A stretch of 64,000 nt of DNA from Dipteronia dyeriana. Taxonomy: Eukaryota; Streptophyta; Magnoliopsida; Sapindales; Sapindaceae. The notes below the pieces were generated by a model that saw only the letters and a list, made by a program, of their open reading frames with translations, was not told the DNA's origin and searched no databases. Location of the stretch: positions 4,773,094 through 4,837,093 of the forward strand of contig CM065302.1 in the NCBI GenBank assembly GCA_032871835.1, in the 5' to 3' direction. Of the stretch, positions 19,951 through 32,230 are shown in pieces; within the stretch, counting starts at the first letter, position 1, and each line of letters starts with the position of its first letter. The position numbers and the translations under genes are program-made.

Positions 19951-22900
19951 CTAAACTTCATCAGCTTCAAGTTCAGCGCCAAATTCCTCCAATCGTTTAG
20001 CATCCGCATCCAGATCCCGTATCGTAGTATGGTTGATTAATCCATCATCCTCGCTAGCATGTATTTGTTTACCGCCAAACCTAAAATGGAAACAAAACGT
20101 AACTCAAGACCATACACATGAGGACATGACAGCTTATACAATATATCAGACGGTAAATCAAGCCTAATGTTAGTTTTCAATTGCCAAGTTATGCATGTGC
20201 ACGCCGATCATTTATAAATTGTGGTTTGAGAATAAGTAGAATGAGAGAGATAGGGGAAGTTGGTCAGTAAGTGACTACTCTCTTGATCAATATTTGACTT
20301 TAGTTTACCATATATTTAAGTATTATCCTTCATATGTTTTATTAAATTATGCAAGTGAGGTTTTCGAAAAAAAGAACAACAGAAAGAAAATTATCCTCAG
20401 TATGGATAGGCCTTTTTCAGGCTTTAAAGAGGTTTGGTATGTAGATGGTCATTCACATTCGATGCATTCTAAGGCCAGAATTCCAGATACTAGTATTGTA
20501 AACAAGAAAAATATCATCACGTTCATCACGGCAAAGGTATAATTTGAAATAAGACTTGAAGAATTACCATCGTCCATTCATCATTTCTATGCACTTTTGA
20601 GCATCCCTCCTATCCTTAAATTTCACCAAAACAACACCCTGCGGATGATTCTCGCAAACCTGGAAGCAAAACAAAAACAAAACAAGAAAAGAGTAAATCA
20701 GTCTGCAAATTCTCTTATATCTTGTATTACACTAATATAATTCAAAGAACATTTAAGTAAACTTGTACACTAATAAATACCCAAATAATATAGAATTACC
20801 ATCCAACTCGTGAAATTCAAAATTATACTGAAAGGAAAACAACAACAAAATGCAATATATTAATACAAATTTACCTTAACCAAGTCAATTGGACCGAGCT
20901 TTCCACACTCATCTTGAACATCTGCCTCCAATTCTGAACGTAAATTTTCATCAGCCTGTGAACACAAGGAAAAGGTCAAATCAAGAGAACATAAAAAATC
21001 TAGCCCAGCAAACACCACCATTTTCAGTGAGGAGCTTGAACAATGACCCTCGGATAATCTAGGCTGGAAAAACTAGATACAACTATCCAGCTTGAATTAT
21101 TGAAACATTAGAGGTTTCCATTTACGGGAAATCTAAGGAAAAAAATATTATTACTTCGTGACAAAATACTTAGGCTGATGGAATTCTCTTATATTAGGTT
21201 CAACAAAATAATGCATCATGACCATCTTATAAAATATGAGGTCGAAAACCACAATAAGAACTAAATAAGAAATTCTTGGAGAAGCTTTGAATTAATAATA
21301 CTTTCAAATGTCTGAAAAAACATGGTTTTGCAATTCAACTGGTAAAAATGATGTTAGATTCAACTCAACAGGACACGGACACGGACACATACTACTGTCT
21401 CCCTAAATGTTCTACATAGAAAATTGAAATATTGACCCAGGATAAGGTCTCACAAGAAATTTAGAAAACAAAAATGAATAATAACATTTGGGAAAGATTC
21501 AATCACACAGACATAATTGAATTTATCTCAAAATGTGTGAGTAACAAACAGAGGTGGCATCTGTTGAATATGTCCAAGAAAGTGCTAAACATATGATCAA
21601 AAATGTTACCATGACGTGTGTACATCAAACCAATAACATTTTAATGGAGAAATGTCCTACAAATCAGCGAGAGCGCAGGACTTACCCTCATTTCAGCAGG
21701 GGTGAACATAAAACGAAGAACTACAGTAGCTGGAATTATCAACTTTGAATCATCACGGCCACCTGTGCCATTTAGAGGAAATGATGTGTTAGGGATGCAG
21801 GATATATTTTGAGAGAGAATTAGGAAACACATTTAGGATACATGATATATGAACGCACTTGATACAAAAATCTCATAGAAAGCTAAATGTCTGGAAACAC
21901 TTATTGAAGAAAGCACTTAGAAATAAATATGATACTGTAGCATAACATTTTTCAAAGCTTTGTCCTAATCCAATTCACTCTTGACACAAATCACAATTTT
22001 AATTATTTCTTTTGAGGCAAGTAAAAAAAAACCATGAACTTTTATTATTGTAAGCAAAAGAAAGATAGTACACAAGGCTGGCTGATATTGCAAAGATCTC
22101 TCTTTTTTCTAATACTTATGCTATACTTTGTCCATACTCAGTAGTACATTATAAACCCCTGCCAGAAAGGTTGAAATGAGAAACATATTCATTCAAACAC
22201 TATAAGATGACTAGAAAACCGATGGAACATAAAGAAATTGTTTAGATTCAATATTCACTCCTACCATATGTTATACAATATGGAGAAAAAATATGTAAAA
22301 ATACATTCCCATGGAATAAGGTAAAAAAAAAGTCAAAACAATCAGCAGAATGTGAAAACAGATGTAAATAAGTCTCTAAATTTCACATGAAAAACATAAA
22401 ACACTTATACACTTCATTTTGCTTTCTGTCTACTATCTTCTATCCAACAAAACTTATCTTTGTGACTGTGTCCTTAAACCATATGTGCATATCAGAGAAG
22501 AGCAATCCTCCAGGAGAATAATAATACGTTTAAATGATTCATCTCTTATTTAAGAACGTAAATTACTCATAAGTTCCAGCTGTAAAAAAATAAAAGGGGT
22601 CCCACTTCCATTGGAAAATCCCATCCAAAAGTATCATCTTCTTCTTGTATGCAACTAGTCTACTGTAAGTATACCTGATCATTGATCATTTTTTTAACGG
22701 AGGAGTACAGGAGACTCACCAAAGATCAATATCTACTAGATCTAGCAAGCTAAATTATATTATGATTTAGACATCAAAATTCAAAAGATGACATCATAAG
22801 CAATAATAAATATATCCACATGTTTATAGAAAATGTACAGCCTAATGTGAAACAAAACTTCTACTATGATTATATTGCACATAACCAGAAGGTGAAATCC

Positions 22901-25900
22901 ATAACATCATATCTGCCACTACAGTTTTAAGATGCAAGATATCATGCATAATATATATATATATTAAGATGCAAAGTGAGAAGCCAACCCCAGCTAAGCA
23001 TCCTGTCTTCAACCCTCTTCAGTTTCTTTTTCTTCTTGTTATCTACTTGTTTAGCTAGGAATCTTTCCCCTGCATTCGATGTTAGAAAGTTACAATTAAA
23101 ACTATTAGAACTTAAAAGTAATTGTGTTCTCAACCAACACAGAAATTTTTAATATCCCAAACGATATGGAAATAATCACTTATCACAGACTCACAGTCTA
23201 CCAAAGCCAAAAAAAAAAAACAGGCATAGTGGATCATGTTAATACCTTTCTGCTCAAACTTAGCTAGGCTGACTGACATAGGTGTATTTCCACCAGGACG
23301 AAAAGGAGCCCCATCCAAAATTTGAAGAGCCAGAGCAACAGACGGTTCCTATTATTCACATTTAAATAACATACAGATAATCATATAAACTCAGATGTAA
23401 TAACCTAACAATATTGCATGCTACAAGGGCGGAAACACCATAAAGAAAATACCTTTAGATATGTAACAAGTGCGTCGCCCTTCTTTCTTCCTGTCTCTTT
23501 ATCCACATAGATCTTGACACGAGGTTTTTTTGTTTCAGTGTCCTACAAAATATATAACATACACTCATTATATGCAAGATACAAAATGCTACATAGTTAG
23601 GATGACTACAATGATTACAATATCACAAACCACTGATGTGCATAAAAAATGATTCCATAACATCAATAATGCCCCAGCCTTGTAGCCAAACAACTCCCCA
23701 AAACAGGTAAGGGGTTCAGCCCCATGAACTAAGTGGTTGGGTGATGGAAGAGAAATTTGGGATTATGATCACCGTTGAAACAACATAGGGAAAACACAAC
23801 ACAACATAATAATTTAGTAAACAAAAACCAATTGATCTATTTTACACCATACATGCAGGAGAGTACAACCATGCCCCCAGAAGTCAGGAACCACAGCGAC
23901 ATGCCAGAATTGGTACGGATATCATGAGAGGACACCAACATGTCATTCAAATGATAGCATGAACACTAATTTCCTTTCATAGTGAACTGTATATAATGTG
24001 TACAGGCTGAACCATGCATAGATTTCATGAAAATTTTCAGACAATATTAAATATATTTGACAAGCATTGTACCTCCTTGATTATTCCACACTTGGAAAAC
24101 ACCTCCACTACCTGCAGTGTATTTGCCACATTAGAGTTACGCTGATGGAAAAACATATACTTTTCTGATAACAAACAAAGAGTAACCAAAACAGTAACCA
24201 TGACTTACTTCCTCAACAGTGACATCATCAGGCAACCCAGTCACATAAATATGTGTATTGACTTTTAACTCAAACCAGGAATCCGGAGGTTTATTAGCTT
24301 CCTGTGAAATGACAACAGGCTCAGCACAAAATAATGTATGTAGATAAAATTTTGCAATCTCTATTCAGACAATAAGAAAAAATATCGATGATGTCAGACC
24401 AATTACATAATCAGTTCTTTCCATGTTGTAGTTTTGTAAGTATCACTATTATACTTACAGTTTACTCAATATAAAAGGTACCTAATAGACTACTACTACA
24501 CCCCAGAACAGTGCCAGCATACTGATCTACCATCTTCCAACTGACAGACAAAAAAAACCCAGAGGGATATATTCCCACTTCTTCTCTCAACCCAGACTCT
24601 AGTAATCACATAAATAGTGTTGATGAGGAGACTGATGAAAATATGATTCAATGCTTAAAAGTTTGGAACAAAAAGGTAACTATAAAAGCCACGACATAAC
24701 AAAGCTGTATTAAGGAAAAACAAAAAATTGAACAAACCTTCTTCTCCTCTGGCTTGTCCGGCTGTTTTCTCTTGCCATTATGTTTTGTTTCAGCTACCTT
24801 ATCAGTGACTTTAATTTCTTCCTTCACTACTTCTTCCCTTACAGAGGTATCATCATTTACAATCGGAAAGACTTCCTCTTCTTTCAAGAAAGTCATATCC
24901 TCTAACCCATATTCATCATTTTTGCTTGATGTGTCTTCCTATCAGTCACACATAAAACCAGTCAATTCTACAACTTAAACAAGAGATAAAAAACAAATGG
25001 CGTCAAGTTAGTTACAGATATATAAACATGCAAAATCAGTACGAAAACCAACAGATAAAAGTGAAAAATCAAGAAAATTATTATGACAGACTCAAAAAAA
25101 AAAATGCATAAACATACCACTAAATGGACATTTATGGTAGGACAATACTAGTTTAACCAATGTTATACATAAAAACTGATTTCTGTATCCCAACTAGATT
25201 CCAAAATTCACACATATCCTAAGGAAATAATTTAACTAAGTATCCAAGCACCAACCTGAGGAACCCATGCTCTAATACCCCTATCCCACTTGTATATTGT
25301 ACCATCGTCATCAGTGAATTCTTCCTCTCCCTCTGGTGGTGAGCTTGGAATCTCATCGTGATCATCTGCTCCAAAGTAACCAACAACATCGCCAGAAGCA
25401 GACCCACTTTTTAACAGTTTAGCTTCCATCTCTGCCTCTTTAACCTCTCTCTGCCATTTCTCAAACTCATCATCAACATTGGACGGCACTGCATTATACA
25501 TCACAGGGTAAGCAACCATATTTCCCAGAAACTAAAGACGTCAAAACAATATAATTAATTAGGAAAACAGGACTTACCTTCCTGTTCATGGCTGGAAAGA
25601 GATTCACTTTTCGAACCTGCAGGCCCCACCTCCTCATCTATCACCTCCTGCCTACCATCCTTGTTGGGCTCTGCATATAAATAACACCAGAATGTGAGAC
25701 CCATTCTAGCAGAAACACAAATGTTTATTAACCCAAATACAATCATCGAAAATGCACAAAACCAAAAAAGCATTTCACCTGCAGTAGAATGGCTAGCAAC
25801 CGGTTGAGAAATTCCAGCCGAAAAATGTGGGATTGTAGACAGTGGCTGCCACTCACTTCTCCCTTGAGACCAGACCATTGTACTCTCTAACAGGTACCCG

Positions 25901-26482
25901 TTTACGAAATGCTCTGTCCACGCGAAGTGTCAAACAAGCAAAGCAGATTGGTTTCAATAGCTTGTTATAGGAATCGAACATGTTTTTTTTTTTTTGTTTG
26001 TTTTACACAGATGGGAACAACAATAGAGAGTCCCTGAAAGCGAAAACGAGAGCTATATAACTGGGAAAAAAAAAATCAAACAAACGAACAAAAAATAACA
26101 AAATCATTCACATTGTTCTTTCTTTCAACATCTTCCTATATCACAAAAATTCAATTTCAAATCTTTCACTAAACAAATAAACAACACAAACGAAAACTCA
26201 CCACGCAGCTCAGAGAGCGCGTACGGACCGACATGTTGTTGCTTATCGTCAAGTATATACCATCCTTCTTCGAAATTCCCAGCATAACTATTCTCTGCAA
26301 CTTCAAAATTCGATTTTAAACAAAATTATGAATAATCGACCTCGTAAAAAAAAGCCTAGACATTGCTTCACTCATCAAAATCAATCAAAAAAATTCAAAA
26401 CAAAAAGAATTTCAATTGATAACTAACCGTAGCTTTGCTGCTGTTGATCTGGCTTGTCGACGAAGCTGTCCAAAGACGACAT
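19951..26482 (-). CDS. ELF9: ELF9 / Tat-SF1 (CUS2)-type RNA-binding splicing factor, 531 aa
   Basis: Fifteen exons, all GT-AG: 26482-26428, 26294-26202, 25913-25779, 25670-25578, 25488-25256, 24938-24738, 24301-24209, 24111-24073, 23542-23453, 23348-23246, 23069-22989, 21762-21686, 20955-20875, 20659-20568, 20080-19951. They give 532 codons in phase. An N-terminal GYF-like module ([20 protein letters not shown] ... [11 protein letters not shown], about residues 28-85) is followed by an acidic linker, a short [17 protein letters not shown] module (about 187-203) and a Lys/Glu-rich tract. RRM1 begins near residue 285 ([14 protein letters not shown]). The C-terminal RRM (about 410-500) is a U2AF-homology motif with R488-W489-F490. 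Family role: U2 snRNP / SF3b-linked splicing. Arabidopsis ELF9 promotes decay of SOC1 mRNA and represses flowering. It is divergent with the membrane protein gene. Confidence 0.93.
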
Positions 26483-26959
26483 CGTTTTTGGCGTCCCTTC
26501 GCGGTTTCGATTGTGTCTTCTCTCTGCAACCGCACGCGTAAAAAAAATAGTTGTAAAAATGAAAGAAAGTAGGCATGTTGGAGTCTGTTTGGTTAATAGT
26601 TTTAGTTTGTCCGATGTTGGAATAAGGATATCCTTGTACCTATTGAAGGATAGAATATTTCCTGTGAAGAGTTTGGGCCGGACTATATTTATCCAGGCCC
26701 ATTACAGGCTTTTAGGCCCAAAACTTGAACTAGCCGTTACATCCACCGATGATGCCTTTTTTTTAACGGTCAAATTCTCAATTGAGTCAAAATTAAATAT
26801 GACCGTTAGCTTTTTCTCTAAGAACCCTTGGCTCCTTATATAATCTGAATCTCTTTACAACAATCACCAGAAAAATAAAAAAACCTTCGTTTAAATCTCA
26901 AAATTCCCATCGAATTCGACATCGAACCACCTTGGATTCCCAGAAAATTTTGTTCAGAG
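26483..26959. promoter_or_regulatory. Divergent promoter, ELF9-type gene (-) and membrane protein (+)
   Basis: Only 477 bp separate the two start codons. Three site II cores (TGGGCC 26674-26679, GGCCCA 26696-26701, GGCCCA 26715-26720) cluster within 50 bp in both orientations. TATATAAT at 26837-26844 is well placed for the rightward gene. No TATA is evident for the leftward gene, consistent with a TATA-less housekeeping start. Confidence 0.6.
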
Positions 26960-27529
26960 ATGGGTATTTCTCTACAACAATCTACACCATCACACCATCA
27001 CACACACAAGGTATTCTTGTTTAGCAACTACATTCTACTAGGTGCAGCTTCTAGTTGCATTTTCTTGACACTGTCCTTGAGGCTGTTCCCTTCACTATGT
27101 GGGTTCTTCTTCATACTCCTTCAAGTCCTCACCATAGCTGGGGCGGTCTCTGGTTGTGCAGCAGCGTCATCAGACTCCGGACGGTGGTACGGGGCCCACA
27201 TGGTGGCGACAGTCCTGACGGCAATTTTCCAAGGTTCGGTTTCGGTTCTGATCTTCACTAGGACTGGTGACTTCCTTGGGCAATTGAAGTCATATGTGAG
27301 AGAGGAGGATGGTGCTGTGATACTTAAACTGGCTGGTGGGTTGTGTGTGGTGATCTTTTGCTTGGAGTGGGTTGTGCTTACACTTGCTTTCTTCTTGAAG
27401 TACCATGCAATTGTGGAAGGCGGTGGTGACAATGGAAGAGGTGGTGGTGGTGGTGTAGCTGTGAGGAGGAGTGCCAAGGTGGGGCAAGATGAGGATTTGA
27501 AGGACTGGCCATGGCCTTTCCAAGTGTGA
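26960..27529 (+). CDS. Plant-specific four-helix membrane protein, 189 aa
   Basis: Intronless. Four hydrophobic segments are visible at about residues 18-38, 44-68, 80-100 and 120-144, so it is an integral membrane protein. The first loop contains SSDSGRWYGAHMV. After the fourth helix there is a Gly-rich linker (GGGDNGRGGGGG) and a conserved-looking end, DEDLKDWPWPFQV. I recognise the general type (small plant proteins annotated only as transmembrane proteins) but no established function. The start is the first ATG, 16 bases after an ATTTTGTTCAG stretch and about 115 bases below the TATA box. Confidence 0.8.
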   Translation: MGISLQQSTPSHHHTHKVFLFSNYILLGAASSCIFLTLSLRLFPSLCGFFFILLQVLTIAGAVSGCAAASSDSGRWYGAHMVATVLTAIFQGSVSVLIFTRTGDFLGQLKSYVREEDGAVILKLAGGLCVVIFCLEWVVLTLAFFLKYHAIVEGGGDNGRGGGGGVAVRRSAKVGQDEDLKDWPWPFQV

Positions 27530-27614
27530 AATCTTATGGTCATACACATGGCATTGTTCGTGCTCGTGCCAGTTTAAAATTTTTGTTTTTATCATTCTTT
27601 TCTTGGGGGGGTCT

Positions 27615-28006
27615 ACATTGTTTGATTTTTTTTTTCCTTTGATGTTGGTTGTTCTTCATATATATTATTGTAATGGAGACTGTTGAGTTCAATCAAATAT
27701 ACTTAAGATATTATGAATAGCTTGATGTATCATTTCATGGACATTTCAGCAATATTATAAATACCATACCAACCAAACCAACTACTTAAAAGCAGAAATC
27801 AAGAGATTGGACATTGTTTGATTTTTTTTTTCCTTTGATGTTGGTTGTTCTTCATATATATTATTGTAATGGAGACTTGTCTCATCAATCAAATATACTT
27901 ATGATACTATGAATAGCTTGATGTATCATTTCATGGATATTTCAGCAATATTATAAATACCAAACCAACCAAACCAACTACTTAAAAGCAGAAATCAAGA
28001 GATTAG
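27615..28006. repeat. 196-bp tandem duplication downstream of the membrane protein gene
   Basis: Copy 1 at 27615-27810 and copy 2 at 27811-28006 start ACATTGTTTGATTTTTTTTT and end AGAAATCAAGAGATT, with only a few substitutions and a small length change. The first copy begins about 85 bp after the stop codon, so the polyadenylation region of this gene is duplicated. Confidence 0.9.
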
Positions 28007-28551
28007 ACAATTATTTAGCCAATGATAGTTGTACTCCACTACTCCAGTACTCCAGTAATGGTGAGGTTGGTCAGCAGCACAATTTGCCCCACCACAAGAG
28101 CAATGGATATAAGAAAGAGCAATTAAGTCGATCAATCCAACTGAACATAACACAAATGAGAGGGAGGGAGAATGTAATTTTACACTCAACATTCTATTGA
28201 TAAAACAGGTACTCATACAAAACACATTTTGAAGGAAACTCAAACTAGTTTTCTAGGTAGTAGAAGAAGAGGGACAGAAGACAGATGAAACAACAACGCC
28301 CAACTTGATGATGGTGGGTGGTGTGTGAGCTTTTCGTTGGTTGATCCAATGTCACCAACCAGAAAAGTATCTACAAAAACCATAACAAAATATCATCTTT
28401 TGACAGGAAGGTGGTACATTATCAAAATGGAAACTGAACTTCTAAGCAAGCTTGCTACTGGTACTACTAATTATAGTATTACTACCCTGGAATCCGAATA
28501 ATTTATGTCGGTTGTTCACCTTCCTTCCGTAATGCAACAGCAGCAGCAACT
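28007..28551. other. Intergenic / 3' UTR of the desaturase
   Basis: No open frame of note. The right part (about 28250-28551) is probably the 3' UTR of the minus-strand desaturase gene. Confidence 0.6.
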
Positions 28552-31500
28552 TCAAACCTTTATTTCTTTACCGAAAATCCAGCTGAAAGGGACAGCGGAT
28601 GTTGGCTTGGCTCTTGCTTGAGCTCTCTCCTCCAACTTTCTGATTCTCGGAGGCAATCCACAGACAAAGTCCTGAGCTCTACGGCCCTCGCCAGAAAGAC
28701 CGGTCAACCGTTCTATGTTCCATCTTCCTACCAGGAATTCTAAAATGTCAGCATAGTCCTTTGCAGTATAGACTCCAAGCCGCTGGGCGACTGAAGAGAA
28801 GTGTTCGAATAGGTTATCATCCTGGCCATCATACATTAAGTGGGCTGGCATTGATATTTTCTTCTTCATCATGTCAGCTAAAGCCATGACAGTGCCATCT
28901 GGGTCAACCTCAAAAAGCTTTTCTACAATCTTGGTGTAGGCCGTTTCATGGCGTTTCTCATCAGAGGCAATGATACCACATATCTGTGCAAGTTTCAAGT
29001 CTCCGTGCTCCTTGGCCAGCCTGGCTGTGTTTCCATGGGAGATGAATGTTGCCCTCTCTTGGAATGAAGTATAGATGAAACCAAGGTAGGGGTTGTTTTC
29101 CGTTTTAGGATCCTGCGAAACAGAAAATTTGTCACTGAAGCATAAAGCTAAGTTAAACAGCTGAAATTAGCTTAACCATAATGCCCCTGACCATAACCAT
29201 ATAAACTCATGGTACCAAAACCTTTGCATAGGTAGCACTGAACAAAGCTTGTCTGGTGTTTCATCACATAAAGACGATCAAAACACAAAACACAAAATGA
29301 CATAAAAGAATAATACCAAACACACATTCGATATCGATCTAAAATTTATGTATCAGCAGGGGATTTGATGGACTAAAAGAAGTCCATGGCATAGATGATG
29401 AATCAAATCTTCTTCCATTTACTATTCAGGTCAGGTAGCAATAAAGCATATATATATCAGCTATTTGAACTTTAGAAACTGGGAAAAGCCAGGTGCAAGA
29501 AGCTCAAGGCAATACAAACAAAAACTTCGATAGACCAGGTTTAGTTTTTTAAGCTTAACATTTTACAGCTCAAGGTATTAACAAACGAAAACGATAAAGT
29601 TAAACCATCAAGACTTTGAGAACTTTTCCGGAAAATCATAATGCCCTGCTCTTTGGTGGGGAGGTGGGAACAGGGAAGAGTATGGTTAAACAGGAAATTA
29701 GAATTAGCATGGCATATTTGATTAAAAACGGGAGAATGTGATTTGAGTAAACTTGACCGAGTAATGAAAAGAATCTCACCATTCCTGAGCCTATCAGATA
29801 CTGAATTGTCTTCTCAATTTGCCTCATGTCTACACGTCCCGAGAGGTAAAGATACTTGTTGAGAAGGTCACCGTGCCTGTTTTCTTCAGCAGTCCAAGCC
29901 CTTGTCCAAACTGCCCAAGAAGTAAGGCTTGCACCAGTCTCATCTCGAACCCCATCAAGGGTGTTCAACATTGTCTGGTAGGTTGGAAGGGCTTCTTCTG
30001 TGATCATATCTCCAACCAACACGATAAAATAGTCATCTGGGAGTTCCTTGCACCTTTCTCGTAGCTCCTTGACTTGATCATAGAATCCGTCTGAATCAGG
30101 TTCCGGAAGATAATCCATCGCTTGCCAACATTTCTCAACAGGCTTTAGGTGCACCAAGATGTTATCCTCAGCCCAACCCTCCAAGGATTTGAATATCTCT
30201 AACTTCTGAGGTGGCATGGAATGAGTCACTTGAACATGCACCTCTCGTGGAGGGGAATAGGGCTTCTTTAGATTCTCAATCTCTCTGTCACGTCAAAGAA
30301 ATAAGACATGAAAATAGACAATATAACAGGTTGAAAAAGATTACAACAATCTGAATATCACAAATCATGACTTCATTACGATGGGAAGGGTTAAAAAAGT
30401 ATTGATATGAGAAGCAGATAATAAGCTACAGAAATTACAAGGATAATGTTATTTTCAAGCACCCCAAGAAAACTAAGCAGCCATAGAAAGAAATAGTGAA
30501 ACACAAAATCATATCTTACAGACAGTTTCTGTTTATAAATTTCTTCTTAACAGGAATACAAACATAGGCACCTTCGGATACTAAAATCACTCATTAGCTA
30601 CCAAATGATGTTTGATCGTTCTCTTCAAAGCACAATCTATGGATTTCATAAAGACATATATCCGACAACAAACGATTTCCCGATATCACATTTATAATAC
30701 ACCAGTATATCACATGAAAGCAACAAACAATTTCCAAAACACTTCGCTGGTAGCATGACATTGAACAAATTCGGAGCAACGTAAGCCATTAACAGAGTCA
30801 AGTATTCCCATGAATTACTCTTCAATTAAGAGGGTGATATATCCAACAACATGAACACAGAAACCAAATGATTACATGATGAATTCACAAAATAAGGATA
30901 AGCCAATTCTCATTAGTTAACTGTGGAACAAGAGAGGGGACAAAAGAAGTTAAAAAAAAATAAAAAAAATTAAACAAATAAACAAAGACTCAAACTCAAT
31001 TATATGTGACAGTCAATATGCTGATACACAAGCGTGTCCAAATCATTCCACCAAAGAGGAAGAAAAACAAGTATATAATTATATATTAAATTGAATTCTT
31101 ACAAATAAACAAATCAAACCAGTCAACCAACATGACCTAGTTCCAAACAAGCAAAGCAAGGCAACTCACAAAATCAGACCTAACTCGGAAAAAATTGAAA
31201 AATAAATATCATTAATTTATTGCATGCATAATTACAAAATTGAAAAGGACAAACAGAAAGCCCCCTTTTAATATTCAAAAGCAATATTGAAAATTCAGCA
31301 AAAAACAAAAAATGAAGAGAAAAAGATACAGATTCATAGTATCCATTTCAAGTGTCATGCAAAGATCAAAATTCAAATCCATTGTCAAACCAAAATAGAA
31401 AAGGAATCAACCTACCCTGAATAAATCCAAACAAAATAGAAAAAGAAAAACATTTGAGATCGGAAAAAAACAACATGATTCAACAAAAAATATCAAGCTC

Positions 31501-31920
31501 AAATGGAACCAAAAACCAAAAACCCAGATCAATAAGTTACTCAAAACTGATTTTTTGATCAAGCAACACCATGATTCACCAACAAAATAGAAATGAGAAG
31601 CAAAAAATATCAAACACAATGCTGAGTCACATTTTCGGAGAAAACAAGAAAAACCCAGATCAATAAAACAGCTAAAAGAGTCCATTTTGTATCATACCCA
31701 TCAAAATATATGCAATGAAATAAACCATAAACATAAATAAACCAGGATTCACCAAATTGAAACGATGCAAAGAGACTCACTTGGGTGTGGCATGACGAAG
31801 AGTGGAGGCCATTGAAACCCGTGGAAAAGATCTGAGATTTCTGTGAGATTGAGAAGGGAACTTGTAGTTTGATGAAGATGAAGATGGGAAACTTGTCGCT
31901 GGATTCAGTTTCAAAGCCAT
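28552..31920 (-). CDS. SACPD: Stearoyl-[acyl-carrier-protein] 9-desaturase, plastidial, 401 aa
   Basis: Three exons: 31920-31781, 30284-29780, 29112-28552. They give 402 codons, the usual SAD/FAB2 structure. The enzyme introduces the delta-9 double bond into stearoyl-ACP in the plastid stroma using O2 and ferredoxin, controlling the oleate supply. The first 35 or so residues are Ser/Arg-rich without acids ([18 protein letters not shown]): a chloroplast transit peptide. The di-iron ligands are in place: TEEALPTY (E143/E144), EENRHGD (E181, H184) and DEKRHE in exon 3. The C terminus, WIFGKEIKV, is intact. Large first intron (30285-31780). A decayed paralogue lies at 61869-63355 on the same strand. 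Confidence 0.96.
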
Positions 31921-32230
31921 TTTTTTTTTGTTTTCTGATACTGGTACGATAAAGGATTGATTTTTATTTTATTTTCGCCTGATTTGAGTTTTAATCTTGT
32001 TAAGGGACAGAAAAAGAAAAAGAAAAAACAAAAGCTGGGTTGTGGTTTTTTGCAGAGGATTGTGTGTTTTTAAAATGAGAAGAGAAGAGAAGAGAAGGGA
32101 AAGACACAAACAGCGAAGAACAAGGAGAACGATTGCGATTTTTAGAGAAAGAGACGCAATGTTTGTGAGCTAGACCAGCTGGTCCATTAAAAAGAGTTTC
32201 TTCTGAAATTGCCACTGTTTTTTTCACTTA
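31921..32230 (-). promoter_or_regulatory. Desaturase leader and promoter
   Basis: Upstream of the ATG, read on the minus strand, are long CT-rich tracts (GA-rich on plus, about 32010-32030 and 32075-32105), common in plant leaders. No clear TATA box is seen. Confidence 0.4.
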
